Below, piece after piece: positions 24,939 to 35,711 of a stretch of DNA of 64,000 nucleotides. Origin of the DNA: Adenanthera pavonina. Taxonomy: Eukaryota; Streptophyta; Magnoliopsida; Fabales; Fabaceae. Within the stretch, counting starts at the first letter, position 1. The number at the start of each line of letters is the position of its first letter. The DNA lies in NCBI GenBank assembly GCA_026686845.1, contig JAIVEN010000014.1:36974001-37038000 (forward strand), read 5' to 3'. The position numbers and the translations under genes were made by a program. Below the pieces are notes generated by a model. It was not told where the DNA came from, did not search any database, and saw nothing but the letters and a program-made list of their open reading frames with translations.

Positions 24939-25010
24939 CGCCCATGGGATCTTGAAACTAAGAACAAATATATTCTTCATTATACTTATGGATGTGACTA
25001 CAATCTAAAG
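24939..25010 (+). pseudogene. isolated exon resembling hydroxyproline O-arabinosyltransferase
   Basis: A 72-bp open segment of exactly 24 codons, bordered by CTTTTCAG on the left and GTAAAG on the right (canonical acceptor and donor). Its translation contains PWDLETKNKYILHYTYGCDY, which I recognise as the conserved HYTYGCDYN block of plant Hyp O-arabinosyltransferase (HPAT) and related glycosyltransferases of the Golgi. No neighbouring exons are recognisable within 1 kb on either side, so it looks like a captured or orphan gene fragment. It lies about 440 bp beyond the Helitron-like 3' end and 2.8 kb before the MULE transposase. A low-expression gene with distant exons is less likely. Confidence 0.7.
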
Positions 25011-25512
25011 GTAAAGTGTATTTTTAATCTTTCTCTGTTGTTGAATTACGAAAAGTTTGTCAACCAAATATGAATTACGAACAGTTTCAATCTTTTGTAA
25101 TTTTCACTTCTCAATGAGCACGGCTCAAAGGTATTGAGACCTGCATTATATTATGTAACGACATGCTGCTTGAGTAGATAATTAGATATCAACTTTAGAA
25201 AAAAAAAAACTTTACTCTCCTCCTATTATTCATTTTGTTTTTAGAATTACTTTAAAAGTTTAAATACTATGCCATGCTTGGTGATGTTGAGGGTGAGTTG
25301 AGGCTCTTTGATCAAAATATAACAATAAAAAAAAATTTACCAATATACAATAAGCTTAGAAATATATACCAATATACAATACTTTTCAGAAATCATAGTG
25401 TGGAATTCCGATTTGTGTTAGAGCAGTTAAATAAGAAAACATAACCCAACATTATGATTTGTGAAAAATGTGAGTTATAATTATAATTTATAAATTAAAA
25501 AAATATATATAT
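25011..25512. other. no gene recognised
   Basis: AT-rich sequence after the isolated exon. I looked for the next arabinosyltransferase exon and did not find it. Confidence 0.4.
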
Positions 25513-25743
25513 TGTCACAAACAGATTTTTCTTTCGATCTGTGACATGACTTAAAGTCTTTGACTGGCGCTGTAATATTACGCTGCCATGAAGCAGTGTA
25601 ACTCTACTCCATGACAGCGTTAGTTTTTTAAATTAAATATATATATATATATATTTACTACATGCAGCAGCGTTTGGTCATTTAATACTGCTGCATGCAG
25701 CGTTGATTAGCGCAACGTTGTACCTATAGTGTTGCGTCAATCA
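25513..25743. repeat. cluster of four stem-loops
   Basis: Arms: TGTCACA (25513-25519) with TGTGACA (25540-25546); CGCTGCCATG (25581-25590) with CATGACAGCG (25610-25619), one mismatch; CATGCAGCAG (25661-25670) with CTGCTGCATG (25688-25697), perfect; TGATTAGCGCAAC (25704-25716) with GTTGCGTCAATCA (25731-25743), two mismatches. GC content is clearly above the surroundings, and words such as GCAGCG and CAGCGTT recur. It looks like subterminal structure of a DNA transposon, but no terminal repeat was identified. Confidence 0.6.
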
Positions 25744-27777
25744 GTGTAGGGAGCCCTAAAAATTAAAGAGTGCCTGCGTGATACTACAGAAGTAATTAAT
25801 TTTGATTATATAAGAGGTCTTAGTATCGGTAGATTATGAATCTTTCTTCACTCTTGAATCTTCACTTCAGTTATTCCTTTTTAGACATCTTCACTCACCA
25901 AAAATTTTTTTCTTTGTTTGAAGTAGAATAATTTGCTGGATCATTAGTCAAGAGCTAATTTCTTGATCTTTCACTCAACAACAACTATCTTGATCTTCAC
26001 TCATTTTTCTACAAATTTTACACCAGAATACAAGTAAGTATATTTTGTTATATGCTGCATATATCTAATTTTATAATCTAATTATCTAGTTTATTTTGAT
26101 TTTACTGCATTATATTAAGTTATTAGATTTTTAAAATTGTTAGATTTTACTACATATATTTGTCATTTATTTATGAAACCACTATTAGTTTTTATTTTCT
26201 AAAATAATTTATTTTTTATATTTATTAATTATTATAAGTTTATAATTTTGTAGAATTTTTTATTTATTGAATGTACTATTTATTTATCTTAAAACATGAT
26301 TTAAGATATATGAATTACAATTTTTTTTATTTAAAAAAGTAGAAAAAAGTTCAAGAGTAATTTCAATGAAAAAATATTATAGAAGACATTTATGAAATAT
26401 ACAATATATTTAAATATATGTATATAAATATATATAATTTTAACATTTATATATATAATATTTAGTTGATAATAAGTAATGAACTTTTTTTAAACATACC
26501 ACCCCCTACTACCTTAGAGTCCTAAATTCACCAGTAGATTAGAAAGAGGAGAGCTGTGAAGAATTTTTTTTTTTTGCTAGTTGAAATGAATATTTTTTCA
26601 TTGTTTCATTTATAATATGTTTATTTTTATTTGGTTCGTTTATGATGTTAAAATATTTAGTTTTTAAATCCTTTATTTTTGTATACTTTCGTGATGTTCT
26701 AAGATTTTTTATTTATAAATTGTACTTTTTATTTATATTAATACTACATGATTTAGGGTTAATAGAATGCAAATTTTTCAAATTTTGAATAAAGAGAAAA
26801 AATTTTTTGGACAAAAATTATCATTATTAGAGTATCAATTTCCATAAATCAAACTTTTAATGATAAATTAATAAAAATTCAAAAAAATTTTCCATCAAGT
26901 ATAAAAATAATTTTGATTTTTAAAAGTTTGGCATAATTTTAATATTTTTATATCTAACTTTATATGATATTTATTAGCTTTAACTTTTATAAAAAATAAT
27001 TTTGGCCCTATATATCCACTTTCTTGGTTCTTTATATATATGCATATATATTTTATATAAGGTAATAAACTTACATTCTAAATTAATAATAAATTAACTT
27101 TATTTATGAACAAAAATATAATTACATTTATCTAAAATGTATTTTTTAAAAAATAAAATTATCATAAAAAATAACATTTTATAAAATTAGAAGCACTAAG
27201 TAATCATACATAATTTTTATATACAAAAATTAAGAAATTGATCCTTAATTTTAAACAAAAATAAAATATTGAACGCTTAAAAATATTTATGAAATAATAA
27301 ATTCAATTTATTATATATAGCTTATTAAAAAATTCATATAAAAAAATTATATATATGAACAATTTATATATCTACACTTTGTATTAAATATATTCATATA
27401 TGTTTATGTTAAAATAAAAATTATAATATATAAAAATAGGTAGCATGTAAAAAAAATGATATATACTTAATTTTGTCATGCATATATGAATTTATATAAT
27501 AAATTTAGTCGTTAATTTAAGAGTGAAACAAATAGTTATAGTTTTAAGAGATAATAAATAAATTGTATAATTGCATAAATAAATTGTAGTTAGGAATAAT
27601 AATATGTTATATGAAGTATAATTTTGTTAACAAAGAATTTTATGTTCGATATCTTCACAACAAAAAGATTATTAGCTTATAAATTTTTATTGTGTAGTTA
27701 TTAATTGTTTTTTATGCATTCATATTTATTTCTTGTTTATGAATAGATAATAAATGATTCTATAAATAGGAACAAGA
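25744..27777. other. AT-rich leader region before the MULE transposase
   Basis: No ORF or RNA gene supported. A pyrimidine-rich stretch with repeated CTTCACTC words lies at about 25838-26000, followed by very AT-rich sequence. This may be the 5' untranslated and terminal part of the MULE, but no matching terminal inverted repeat was found by eye. Confidence 0.35.
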
Positions 27778-28936
27778 ATGAATAGTAGAAGAGAGTGGGT
27801 GTACGTATATACAAATAGACGGATATGTACTGGTCCACATGGTGTAACATTTGAAGCAGACAATATGAGAATGATATGTGTTGATTCAAATATTAGGCTG
27901 GTTCAATTGAAGCAAGTTATTGAGTAAAACCTTCAACTTCCTCCTAATCAAATTGTGTCAGAGTTAGTATATAGATGTCCAGTATACATAAATCCACCAT
28001 GGCACCAGTCATCTGTTCTCGTAGATGATCATAGTATACAAAGGATGTGGCAAATGAATTCACAATATTCAAATCAACTGACTAGAGCAAAATTGTATGT
28101 GCACATTTCGAATGTAGAGATTGACAGCCATTTCGAATCACAACCACTACAGGTCCATGTGCCATATACAATCCCATCAAGTAGTAATCAAGTGGATGCA
28201 GAAGAACAAGGATCAAGGCTTAGTATGCACTTGGGAAATTTCATCCATTTGATCCTTGTCCAAATGTTGGCAATACTATACCATCATCTTCACTTCATCC
28301 AACTGAGGATATTATGAATGACTTGGAGAATGAGGATGAGTATGATTTTTTAATAAATGCCAGTGGTCAGAATAATGACAATGAGAATGAACATGACGCC
28401 AATGAAGAGAATTGTGAGGGTGGTGATAATGTCCCAGACCCAACACTGCATATAAATGAACATGAAGAGCCTGCAGCTAATTTCTTTTCACGTGTTAATG
28501 TAGAGTCAGCTGTAACTCTTGAGTTTAGTGGAATGGGAGATATTCTATCTGTTAATAATAGTCAGGAGTTTGAAATTGGCCAGACTTTTAATAATGTCTG
28601 TGCGCTAAGACTTGCAGCAAAACTGTACTCTGTCCGAGTTTATCATACGTTCAAGTTGTATTTGTCAAGTAATAAATATGAAGAATATCGATGTATAAAC
28701 TATGGATCTAGTTGTAATTGGAGACTACGGGCTTGCAGAAACCGAAATGGAATAGTTTGGAAAGTCACCAAATATATGGGGTCCCATACATGTTTAGCCA
28801 TATTATTAAGTCAAGATCACCCTAAGTTGGATGTTGATGTCATCTCATCTTCTATAGTAGCAATGGTGGTTGATCAACCGGATATTAAAGTTTCTCAAAT
28901 AATTGAATGAATGCATTCAATGTTCGGGTACACCGC
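27778..28936 (+). pseudogene. MULE transposase, N-terminal half
   Basis: MuDR-type transposase of a Mutator-like element. The frame opens at ATG 27778, meets TAA at 27925 and continues in the same frame from 27955. It shifts by one frame near 28230 and meets TGA at 28908, with coding character continuing (MHSMFGYTA) up to 28936. There is an acidic Asn/Asp/Glu-rich linker, then the DBD_Tnp_Mut domain (about 28570-28800) with the conserved block RCINYGSSCNWRLRACRNRN and HTC. The reading frame then runs straight into an inverted LTR. The catalytic DDE core that should follow is absent. This half is inactive. Confidence 0.85.
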
Positions 28937-30356
28937 TGTTAGTTAGGCTGACTTCCCAAGAGGGGGTGAATTGGGAAGTTTGAAAATTTTCTGCACAAAG
29001 TGAAATAAGTGAAGAAAGCAAGGTATAATGAAAGCAGCGTATAAGTAGAGCAAACTGAAAAAGTAATGATAGGGAGAAGAACATTCAGAAATTTATCCTG
29101 GTTCGGTCTATCCACTTGACCTACGTCCAGTCCTTAAGACACTTCTTGAGATTTTTCACTATACTGCAAGAATTCAACGGGCTTCTTGCAAATGCCATAG
29201 TACACAACTTGTGCTCTGTTTTCTAGAGCTTTCTCAATCTCTCTAAGCACTTCCATAATGTGATTCCCAATCCCCTTGTGATATCCCCTCACAAGTAAAT
29301 ATATCTTCTAGATGAAGATTATATTGTTTATAAAGATATAACTTTCTTGAATAGAGTAAATATGAAGGTTAAAGTACAGATATTGAAGTTGAGAGGGTAA
29401 AAGCTTTTTGAGAAGAAGATTTGGCAGAATTTCAGTATATACAAGTTTGACTCGTTACCCACAACTTCAAATGATGTTGTATTTATAGATTTAGGTCTCA
29501 AATGTCCGTTAGAGACAAAATCTATCCGTTGGAGAAGTTATCCAACGGTTACTCTGAAAAACTATCCGTTAACCAACCGCATTTAATGCTACTGACATAC
29601 TGAAATTCGAATTTTGGTTGGTCAATAGACAAATTTCGAAGGAACCAAAGGTTAAAACTTCCAACATTGAAATACTGAAGTTCGTCTGTTCATGAAGTAA
29701 AATTTGAATTTTGAAACTTAGAAAATATCTCCATGTTGTGACATACGAATTTTCAAGAAGAAAGTTTTTCTGTTAAGTGTGAATAGTGTTTTCAATTTTC
29801 TACAGTGCCCTCGAAATTCAAATTTTGGAACCCCAAAGTTCGTCTGTCCGTAGTACGTTCAAAAGACACGGTAGTTCACTTTCTTCGAAATTCGAATTTT
29901 GAGAGAGTGAAGTTCGTCTGTCAGAGAGTCCTCTCTTCAGACTTACTTCAACATTCGAAGTTTCAAAACTTTGTTATTCGTATGTCAACATTTCATTTTA
30001 ATAGACTCACAGCCTAAGCTTCTGACATTCGAATTTTAATGTTCAAAGTTCATTTGTCAGAGAGCAATTTTGAAGCTCAAGATATTCTTGATTTCAGATG
30101 AACTTTAACATTATTACAGACAAATTTCTTTGGTTTTCACAACTTGCATTTTGTCTGAGATTCGAATTTTGAAGACTTAAAGTTCGTCTGTCTTTAAGAA
30201 GCTTCTTTCAGGCTCATATGAAAATTCAAATTTTGGTAAATCAAAATTCATCTGTCAGAGAAGAATCTCTTCAGACTTATTCAGTTTCAGCTCGAAATTC
30301 GAATTTCCAAAGGCAAAGTTCGAATTTCCAACATGACAGTTCAATATAAACTTTTC
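28937..30356 (-). repeat. inverted Sirevirus LTR fragment inside the MULE
   Basis: Begins TGTTAGTTAGGCTGACTTCC, the reverse complement of the LTR 3' end, and continues with the reverse complement of the CCGAACCAGGATAAAT and TAGGTCAAGTGGATAGACC blocks of the LTR at 45579. It keeps the AAATTCGAATTT-type palindrome array. Matching to the LTR fades after the ACATGACAGTTCA block at about 30340, so roughly 270 bp of the LTR 5' end are missing. No 5-bp duplication was recognised at the two ends. The insertion replaced, rather than just split, the transposase. Confidence 0.8.
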
Positions 30357-30372
30357 ACAACTATTTTGTCAA

Positions 30373-30995
30373 TTACTGGTATTGTGAAGGCTACCATGTA
30401 TAGGGTCAACAACTATTTTGTCAAACGTGCCCAACAAGTGTATGCACAAATAGCTGTTGGACAAGTATATTCCGAGACATTGGACAAAAAGTTAGAAATG
30501 GCAACACAGGGTGCATCTGCATGCATTGTTCGCATATATGATAGAAGAGAAACATCATTTGAGGTTGTTGAACCATACAATATTCAACTCCGTCAATTTA
30601 GTCCTTATTGCAAGGTAAACTTGAATGAAAGAATATGTGACTGTAGAGAATTTCAGGTGCAGAAGTATTCATGCATGCATGTCATTACAGCATGTGCCTT
30701 CGTACAAGTAGACCATTTGCAATTTGTGGATCCAGTTTTCATATTAGAAACCATGATTCTTGCTTATAGTAACGAGTTCCATCCGATAGGTGATGAGGTT
30801 TATTAGCCAGAAACTGATATTCCAAGTTTGATCTTGGACCCTGCAATGATTAGAGAAAAAGGTTGTCCTCGTTCAACTCGAATACGTAATGAAATGGATT
30901 GGATTATGACAGGACAACCTAATAAGTGTGGGCTATGTAGGCAAATAGGTCATAATCGTTCCACTTGTCCACAGCGTCAGGCCTCTAGACATTAA
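30373..30995 (+). pseudogene. MULE transposase, C-terminal part
   Basis: Resumes the transposase after the LTR fragment. It carries the SWIM zinc finger (CDCREFQVQKYSCMH, a CxC...CxH pattern, about 30636-30680) and a C-terminal CCHC knuckle (CGLCRQIGHNRSTC). The tail ends at TAA 30993-30995. One internal TAG at 30804-30806 stands where a Trp would be expected. The piece keeps the reading phase of the 28314 segment. With the DDE core missing it cannot cut DNA. It is followed within 200 bp by the PMD gene, a known pairing in plant MULEs. Confidence 0.85.
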
Positions 30996-31173
30996 TTTGT
31001 ATACTTCCCCATGTATTTAAGATTTTTCAAATATATGGATATGGCATTTTTTAAATATTGCAAAAGGCATGAAAATTGTTAATTGTAATTGCTTGTATGA
31101 TTTTATTATAGTGACTATATTAGATTGTACTTTATTTTTAATTAACTAAAAACATTGCAGATATAATTCTCAA

Positions 31174-33421
31174 ATGGCATAACCACACCACATCATTAAC
31201 CCAAGTCCAAAGGACAATTCACTATTATATTTACAACCACAACATATTTTCGAGGCTGTGTGGACTCAAAATGTAAGTAACTTTTTTTTCACATCTAATT
31301 ATCAATTGTTCATAATTATTAGATATTTTATTTTGATTTTTTCAGGTTAATCGGATTCTTCAAACTTCAAGAGTCATGCATAAAGACCGACTAATTGAGC
31401 CACCAATCCAAATCATGCCTTACCTTATGCAGACTGGATTCTATGGAGTTGCTAGAATAAGCCAATTTGAGTATAATCCAGCTTTAATTTTAGCACTTGT
31501 TGAGAGGTGGCATCCAGAGACCCATACTTTTCATATGCCCCACGGAGAATGCACATTTACATTACAGGATGTGGCAATTCAATTGGGCCTTCCTTGTGAA
31601 GGACTACCTGTGAGTGGTAATACAAAATTAGATTTGGCTAATATTTGTCATATGAGACTTGGCATTATACCACCTGCAGAGTATATGTATGGATAGAGGA
31701 TACCAGTTACTTGGCTAGTAGAGCACTTTCCTAACATTGATGATGCAGATGAATTACAAGTACAAAGATTCAGTCGTGCATACATACTCCGGTTGATTGG
31801 TGGACTTTTAATACTAGACAGGTCAAGCCATAAGGTTTATTTAATGTACCTCCCATTGCTTTGGGATCTCTCAAGTGTTGGCCAATATTCTTGGGGTTCT
31901 GCAGTATTAGTACACTTATTTAGAGAATTATGCAATGCTACAGACCAAACAAAGAAAGGGATAGGTGGATGTATGGCATTACTCCATCTTTGGGCATGAG
32001 ATCATTTCTCGATGTTAGCACCAGAACGACCTCTACTAGGAAATCTATGTACAGATATTTACCCTCTATTACCACCCTTAGGATTTAGGTATGCTTAATT
32101 TACACTCTAACTATTTGATTTTTACTTATTATTTTAACCACACAAATTTTAACAAGTTCTTTCATGTCATTATAGATGGAAGAAGGTTGGAGGACAACCT
32201 TGTCTAATTAATGAGGTGTTGCATACTTATAGGAAGTTCCTTGATGCAATGAAGGAGGAAGACATAGTCTGGCAGCCTTAAGAATCTCCAACAGTGTAGC
32301 AATTAATTCCAGGATATTACTTAGAGTCACCACAAATTTGGCGAGCTTCAATCCCATTGATTTGTTTCCATATAATTGAATGGCATCATCCTGATCATGT
32401 TCTTAGGCAATTTGGTCTTCAACAATCAATACCTATCGCCCCAATTTGTTTAGGAAACCATGCCATCCAACTAAGAGGAAGAACAACATAAAATTGGATT
32501 TAAAAGCACATGGAGTATATTACATTATGGTTTGGGTGGCATAATGCTATTGTTGAATTACCTGTGGTACATGAAGCATTAGATTACAGATATGAGTACA
32601 TGCGATGGTATTGGAGATACACTCGACGGTGGATCCACCCTTCTAGTGCAGCAACCGGTTTTGCAATCAGGATCTAAAATCATTTGTCTTCTTATCTTAT
32701 TTTATATGGATAATGTCATTAACTAATAATGTCTTATTTTTTATTTTAGGTCGATATAGCTAATGACTTAATTCAGCTAAGTATTCAAGACCCTTTACTG
32801 ATGCTAACCGGGGAATATCAACAAAGGGTTATACGGGACCAACAAAATATTAAAATGGCATTAAGAGAACAACACTACAACATAGTCCCTCAATCTGCTC
32901 CACCTGCAATTGAGCTACCACATCCAGTGATTGCTCAATGTAGACCAAGTAAACGACGTGGTTGCTATTTGTCAACTCAACAACCAGTTGCGGCTGAAGA
33001 AGAAGAGGAACAAAATCAACATGTGGTGGAAGATGCAGAGGAACCAAATCTTGGAGCCACTTCTTCTTCAGATATTTATACTCAATACCATTGTATGCCA
33101 CCATCATCTGCATCCCAATTAAGATCACCCAATTTACATCAATTCGGGTCATTTATGTCTTTATTGGAGAATTCAACACTTTTTGAACTCGTGTATAACA
33201 ATTATTCATTTGAAGTTGGCGGGCCATCAAATGAAGTGTTTATGACCTCCCGATAATCAATTCCTCCATTTGAGTCTCCTGTATTTGAACTGAATATCCC
33301 ACCGACTGCAGTTACCATCAAGTCATCTGAATTTCAACATGAAGAAGAGCCCAAAAGATAGGGTCGACCACAATGTGTTCGGAGGAGACCAAGATATGGC
33401 ACAGGAAGTCATTACGAATAA
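31174..33421 (+). pseudogene. plant mobile domain (PMD) protein of the MULE
   Basis: Aminotransferase-like plant mobile domain, the family that includes MAIN/MAIL proteins and MULE-carried PMD ORFs. Exons: 31174-31272, 31346-32088, 32176 to about 32679, and about 32750-33421. The first two introns (73 and 87 bp) are GT-AG; the third donor reads AG|GA rather than AG|GT. The conserved PMD start (HIFEAVW...RILQTSR), the ARISQFEYNPALILALVERW block and the TFTLQDVAIQLGLP block are clear. A basic C-terminus (GRPQCVRRRPRYGTGSHYE) ends at 33421. In-frame stops include TAA at 31180, TAG near 31694, TGA near 31997, and others in exons 3 and 4. Role in transposition is unproven. Confidence 0.85.
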
Positions 33422-33581
33422 GGTTAATAATTTCTTTTTTTTGTGAAATAAAAAAATTTTACCTTCAATTGTTGTGAAAATTTGGCTTTATTAATTAAAA
33501 TTTAATAATTACTAATTAATTTGTTAAAAAAGTTTATCTTTAAAAATTAATTTTTTATTATTTACAATTTTTTAATCAATA
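33422..33581. other. 3' flank of PMD gene
   Basis: AT-rich spacer to the first MITE. Nothing recognised. Confidence 0.3.
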
Positions 33582-33853
33582 CTTCCTCCATTTCGCTATA
33601 TGTTGCACTTTTTTTAAAAAATCTTTATTTTATAATATAGTGCACTTTACTGATTACATAATGTATTTTTTTCTCTCTCCAACATTGCCCTAACTAGTAG
33701 GCTCAAATATTCTCCATTTCTAAAATATTTCCAAAGGTCCAATGTCTTTAATGAGGGTAATTTAGGAAAAGGTAGGAAAATTTTTTAGTTATTAATTATT
33801 GTTTTCATCGTGTTCAGTAGTAAAAAATGTACTATAAATTGGAACAAATAGGG
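33582..33853. mobile_element. Stowaway-like MITE 1 (272 bp)
   Basis: Left end TA|CTTCCTCCATTTCGCTATA; right end ...AATTGGAACAAATAGGG|TA. The reverse complement of the right end lines up imperfectly with the left over about 30 bp, and TA flanks both ends. This is the CTCCCTCC-type terminus and TA target site of Tc1/mariner Stowaway MITEs. Noncoding. Confidence 0.6.
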
Positions 33854-33857
33854 TATA

Positions 33858-34124
33858 CTCCCTCTGATCTACATATAAAACATTTTGTATCAATTATATA
33901 CATATTAAGAAAATCATTTCTTTACTTGAAATCAATTTAAAAAGTACCAATATTTCCTATTTTACCTTTATTATATACCCAATTCTTTTATTATTGTATG
34001 GTTATAAATTATAAGTATGGACGCATTAAAGATATGAGTAATATAAGAAGAAAAATATCCGATGCCCTATATTTTGGATAAAGAATTTCTCATACAAAAT
34101 GTCTTATAATATAAACTAAGGGAG
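33858..34124. mobile_element. Stowaway-like MITE 2 (267 bp)
   Basis: Left end CTCCCTCTGATCTACATATA; right end ...ATAAACTAAGGGAG. The inverted ends match well and continue to ACATTTTGTAT on both sides. It starts 4 bp (TATA) after MITE 1. TA is seen on the left; the right flank reads CA, so one target copy is mutated. Confidence 0.65.
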
Positions 34125-34340
34125 CATCTATTATACTCAATTATTAATCAATACCTAACAATTATTATTATTATTACCTAATAATTATTAATCATTACCT
34201 TATATTAATCATTATGTAATAAATTATTATAATAATTAACCTTAAGACCAAAATTATCTTTATTGTCAAAACTAAAATCATGGTGTGACAAAATCCTGAC
34301 ACATATAATTATTACTTAATAATTTATTATCACATGTCAC
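34125..34340. other. AT-rich spacer
   Basis: Simple-sequence-like ATTATTA and AATAATTATT runs; no gene. Confidence 0.3.
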
Positions 34341-34383
34341 ACATGATGCAAATCGTGAGGCAACTTCACGATTTGCATCATGT
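34341..34383. repeat. perfect 18-bp-arm hairpin
   Basis: ACATGATGCAAATCGTGA at 34341-34358 and its exact reverse complement at 34366-34383, loop GGCAACT. Confidence 0.9.
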
Positions 34384-34429
34384 TTTAAAAAATAATTTAT
34401 TACAAACCCTGTTAACTTGCAAATTTGTG

Positions 34430-34472
34430 TAACAACACAAATCGTGATTCAAAATCACGATTTGTGTTGTTA
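34430..34472. repeat. perfect 20-bp-arm hairpin
   Basis: TAACAACACAAATCGTGATT at 34430-34449 pairs exactly with 34453-34472, loop CAA. It shares the core CAAATCGTGA with the hairpin 47 bp upstream. Confidence 0.9.
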
Positions 34473-35530
34473 ATTAAAAAAAATAAACATGCAAAAACAT
34501 AAATTCAGATTACGATTTTGAGTATAGTATTTTGGTAAATTTTATGAAAGTTGTTGTATGGGTAAAATCTTTTCAGAAGTATAGTATTTTGCTCATGTAT
34601 CCGTGAGTTGATGTATGGCAAATTTGGCCAGTGGAGATTTGACAAAAGGTCATAAGGAACTGTAACAAGAAACCTTTCAATAAAAATACAAAATAAAAAA
34701 TTAAAAGAGGGAAAATTAAAATAATAAACAAATTTTAAAATTTTTAAAATAATGATTAAAAAAATTAATAAATAGAGAAAAAATATAAAATATAATAAGG
34801 AAATTTCTTATATTTAATCATTATAATTATAATATTTAACAAAGTAAAAACCTCATTGAAAAATTATAAAAAGAAATTAAAATATACAGTGAGAGGAAAA
34901 ATTGACCTGTCGAAGATTCGATAATGAAGTGGTGAAGTTAGGATCTAGATCATCTCTTGTTAAAATCGGAATAAATAGTGTAGGAGAATGTAATGGAGGA
35001 GAATAGTAGTGAAATAAGTAGTGGAGTGGATTTAGATCATATAGAGGGTAGAGATTTGACTAGAGAATTAGCTTGAGAGATTTTGACTGAGAGAATTCAA
35101 ATCCAGTAAAGGTAATGGGTGAAGTTTTGAAAATTTTAAATTCAAACTCTTGAAAAAACAAAAAGAGCATAATTAAATAAATTATAAAGGAAAATAGGAG
35201 AAGGGAGAAATTAAAAAAAATAGGAAATTTAAGATAATAGCTAATACAACAAAAATTATAAAATCTAAAATTAAAAAAGTCAATTTATTCAATTCAAAAT
35301 GAAAAATCGGGGAGTGGATTAGATAAAATAAGGTAGTTAGATGAAAGAGAAAGATAATTGAAAATGGAAAGAAAAATATCAAGAAAGAGAAAAATATGGG
35401 GAGATGTGTATTTTCTTTTATTTGGCAACAGATAGGGAGATGTGCCTAACAATATTTTATAAAATTTAGAAAATCAAAATAATTAATAATTAAACATTCA
35501 AAATGAAAAATAAAAAAAATGTATTCTCCT
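34473..35530. other. AT-rich, no gene
   Basis: Contains AGTATAGTATTTTG twice (34528 and 34578) and purine-rich sequence near 35100-35400. A 66-codon minus-strand ORF at 35182-35382 is low-complexity and hydrophobic from AT-rich codons, and is not supported. Confidence 0.35.
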
Positions 35531-35534
35531 ATTG

Positions 35535-35665
35535 TAGGTAGTCTTGTTTGAGGCATGGTCAGGCATTAAATATAGGCATTTCTCCAAGCGTGGATTCAAA
35601 CCTTGGTTTGTCACATTGTGAGGGACTAGTCCCTTCAACTAACCCAACCTCCGTTGGTTAAATTG
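35535..35665 (-). mobile_element. tRNA-derived SINE-like element (candidate)
   Basis: Read on the minus strand: TGGGTTAGTTG (35637-35646 region), an A-box-like match, then GGTTTGAATCC (35592-35602), one base from the B-box consensus GGTTCGAATCC. The spacing is about 35 nt. A poly(T)-rich 3' end follows on the same strand near 35510-35530. Together these fit a pol III-driven SINE. No target duplication was resolved. It lies directly beside the gypsy LTR end at 35712. Confidence 0.45.
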
Positions 35666-35711
35666 TTTTTTTTTTAACGGTTATTTAGAAGAACATTCAA
35701 ATCTATCAATT

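Noticed and set aside
25573..25581. TAATATTAC, the nonanucleotide of geminivirus-type replication origins
   Set aside because: In DNA this AT-rich the 9-mer is expected a few times per window by chance, the flanking stem is only three good pairs, and no Rep-like coding is nearby.
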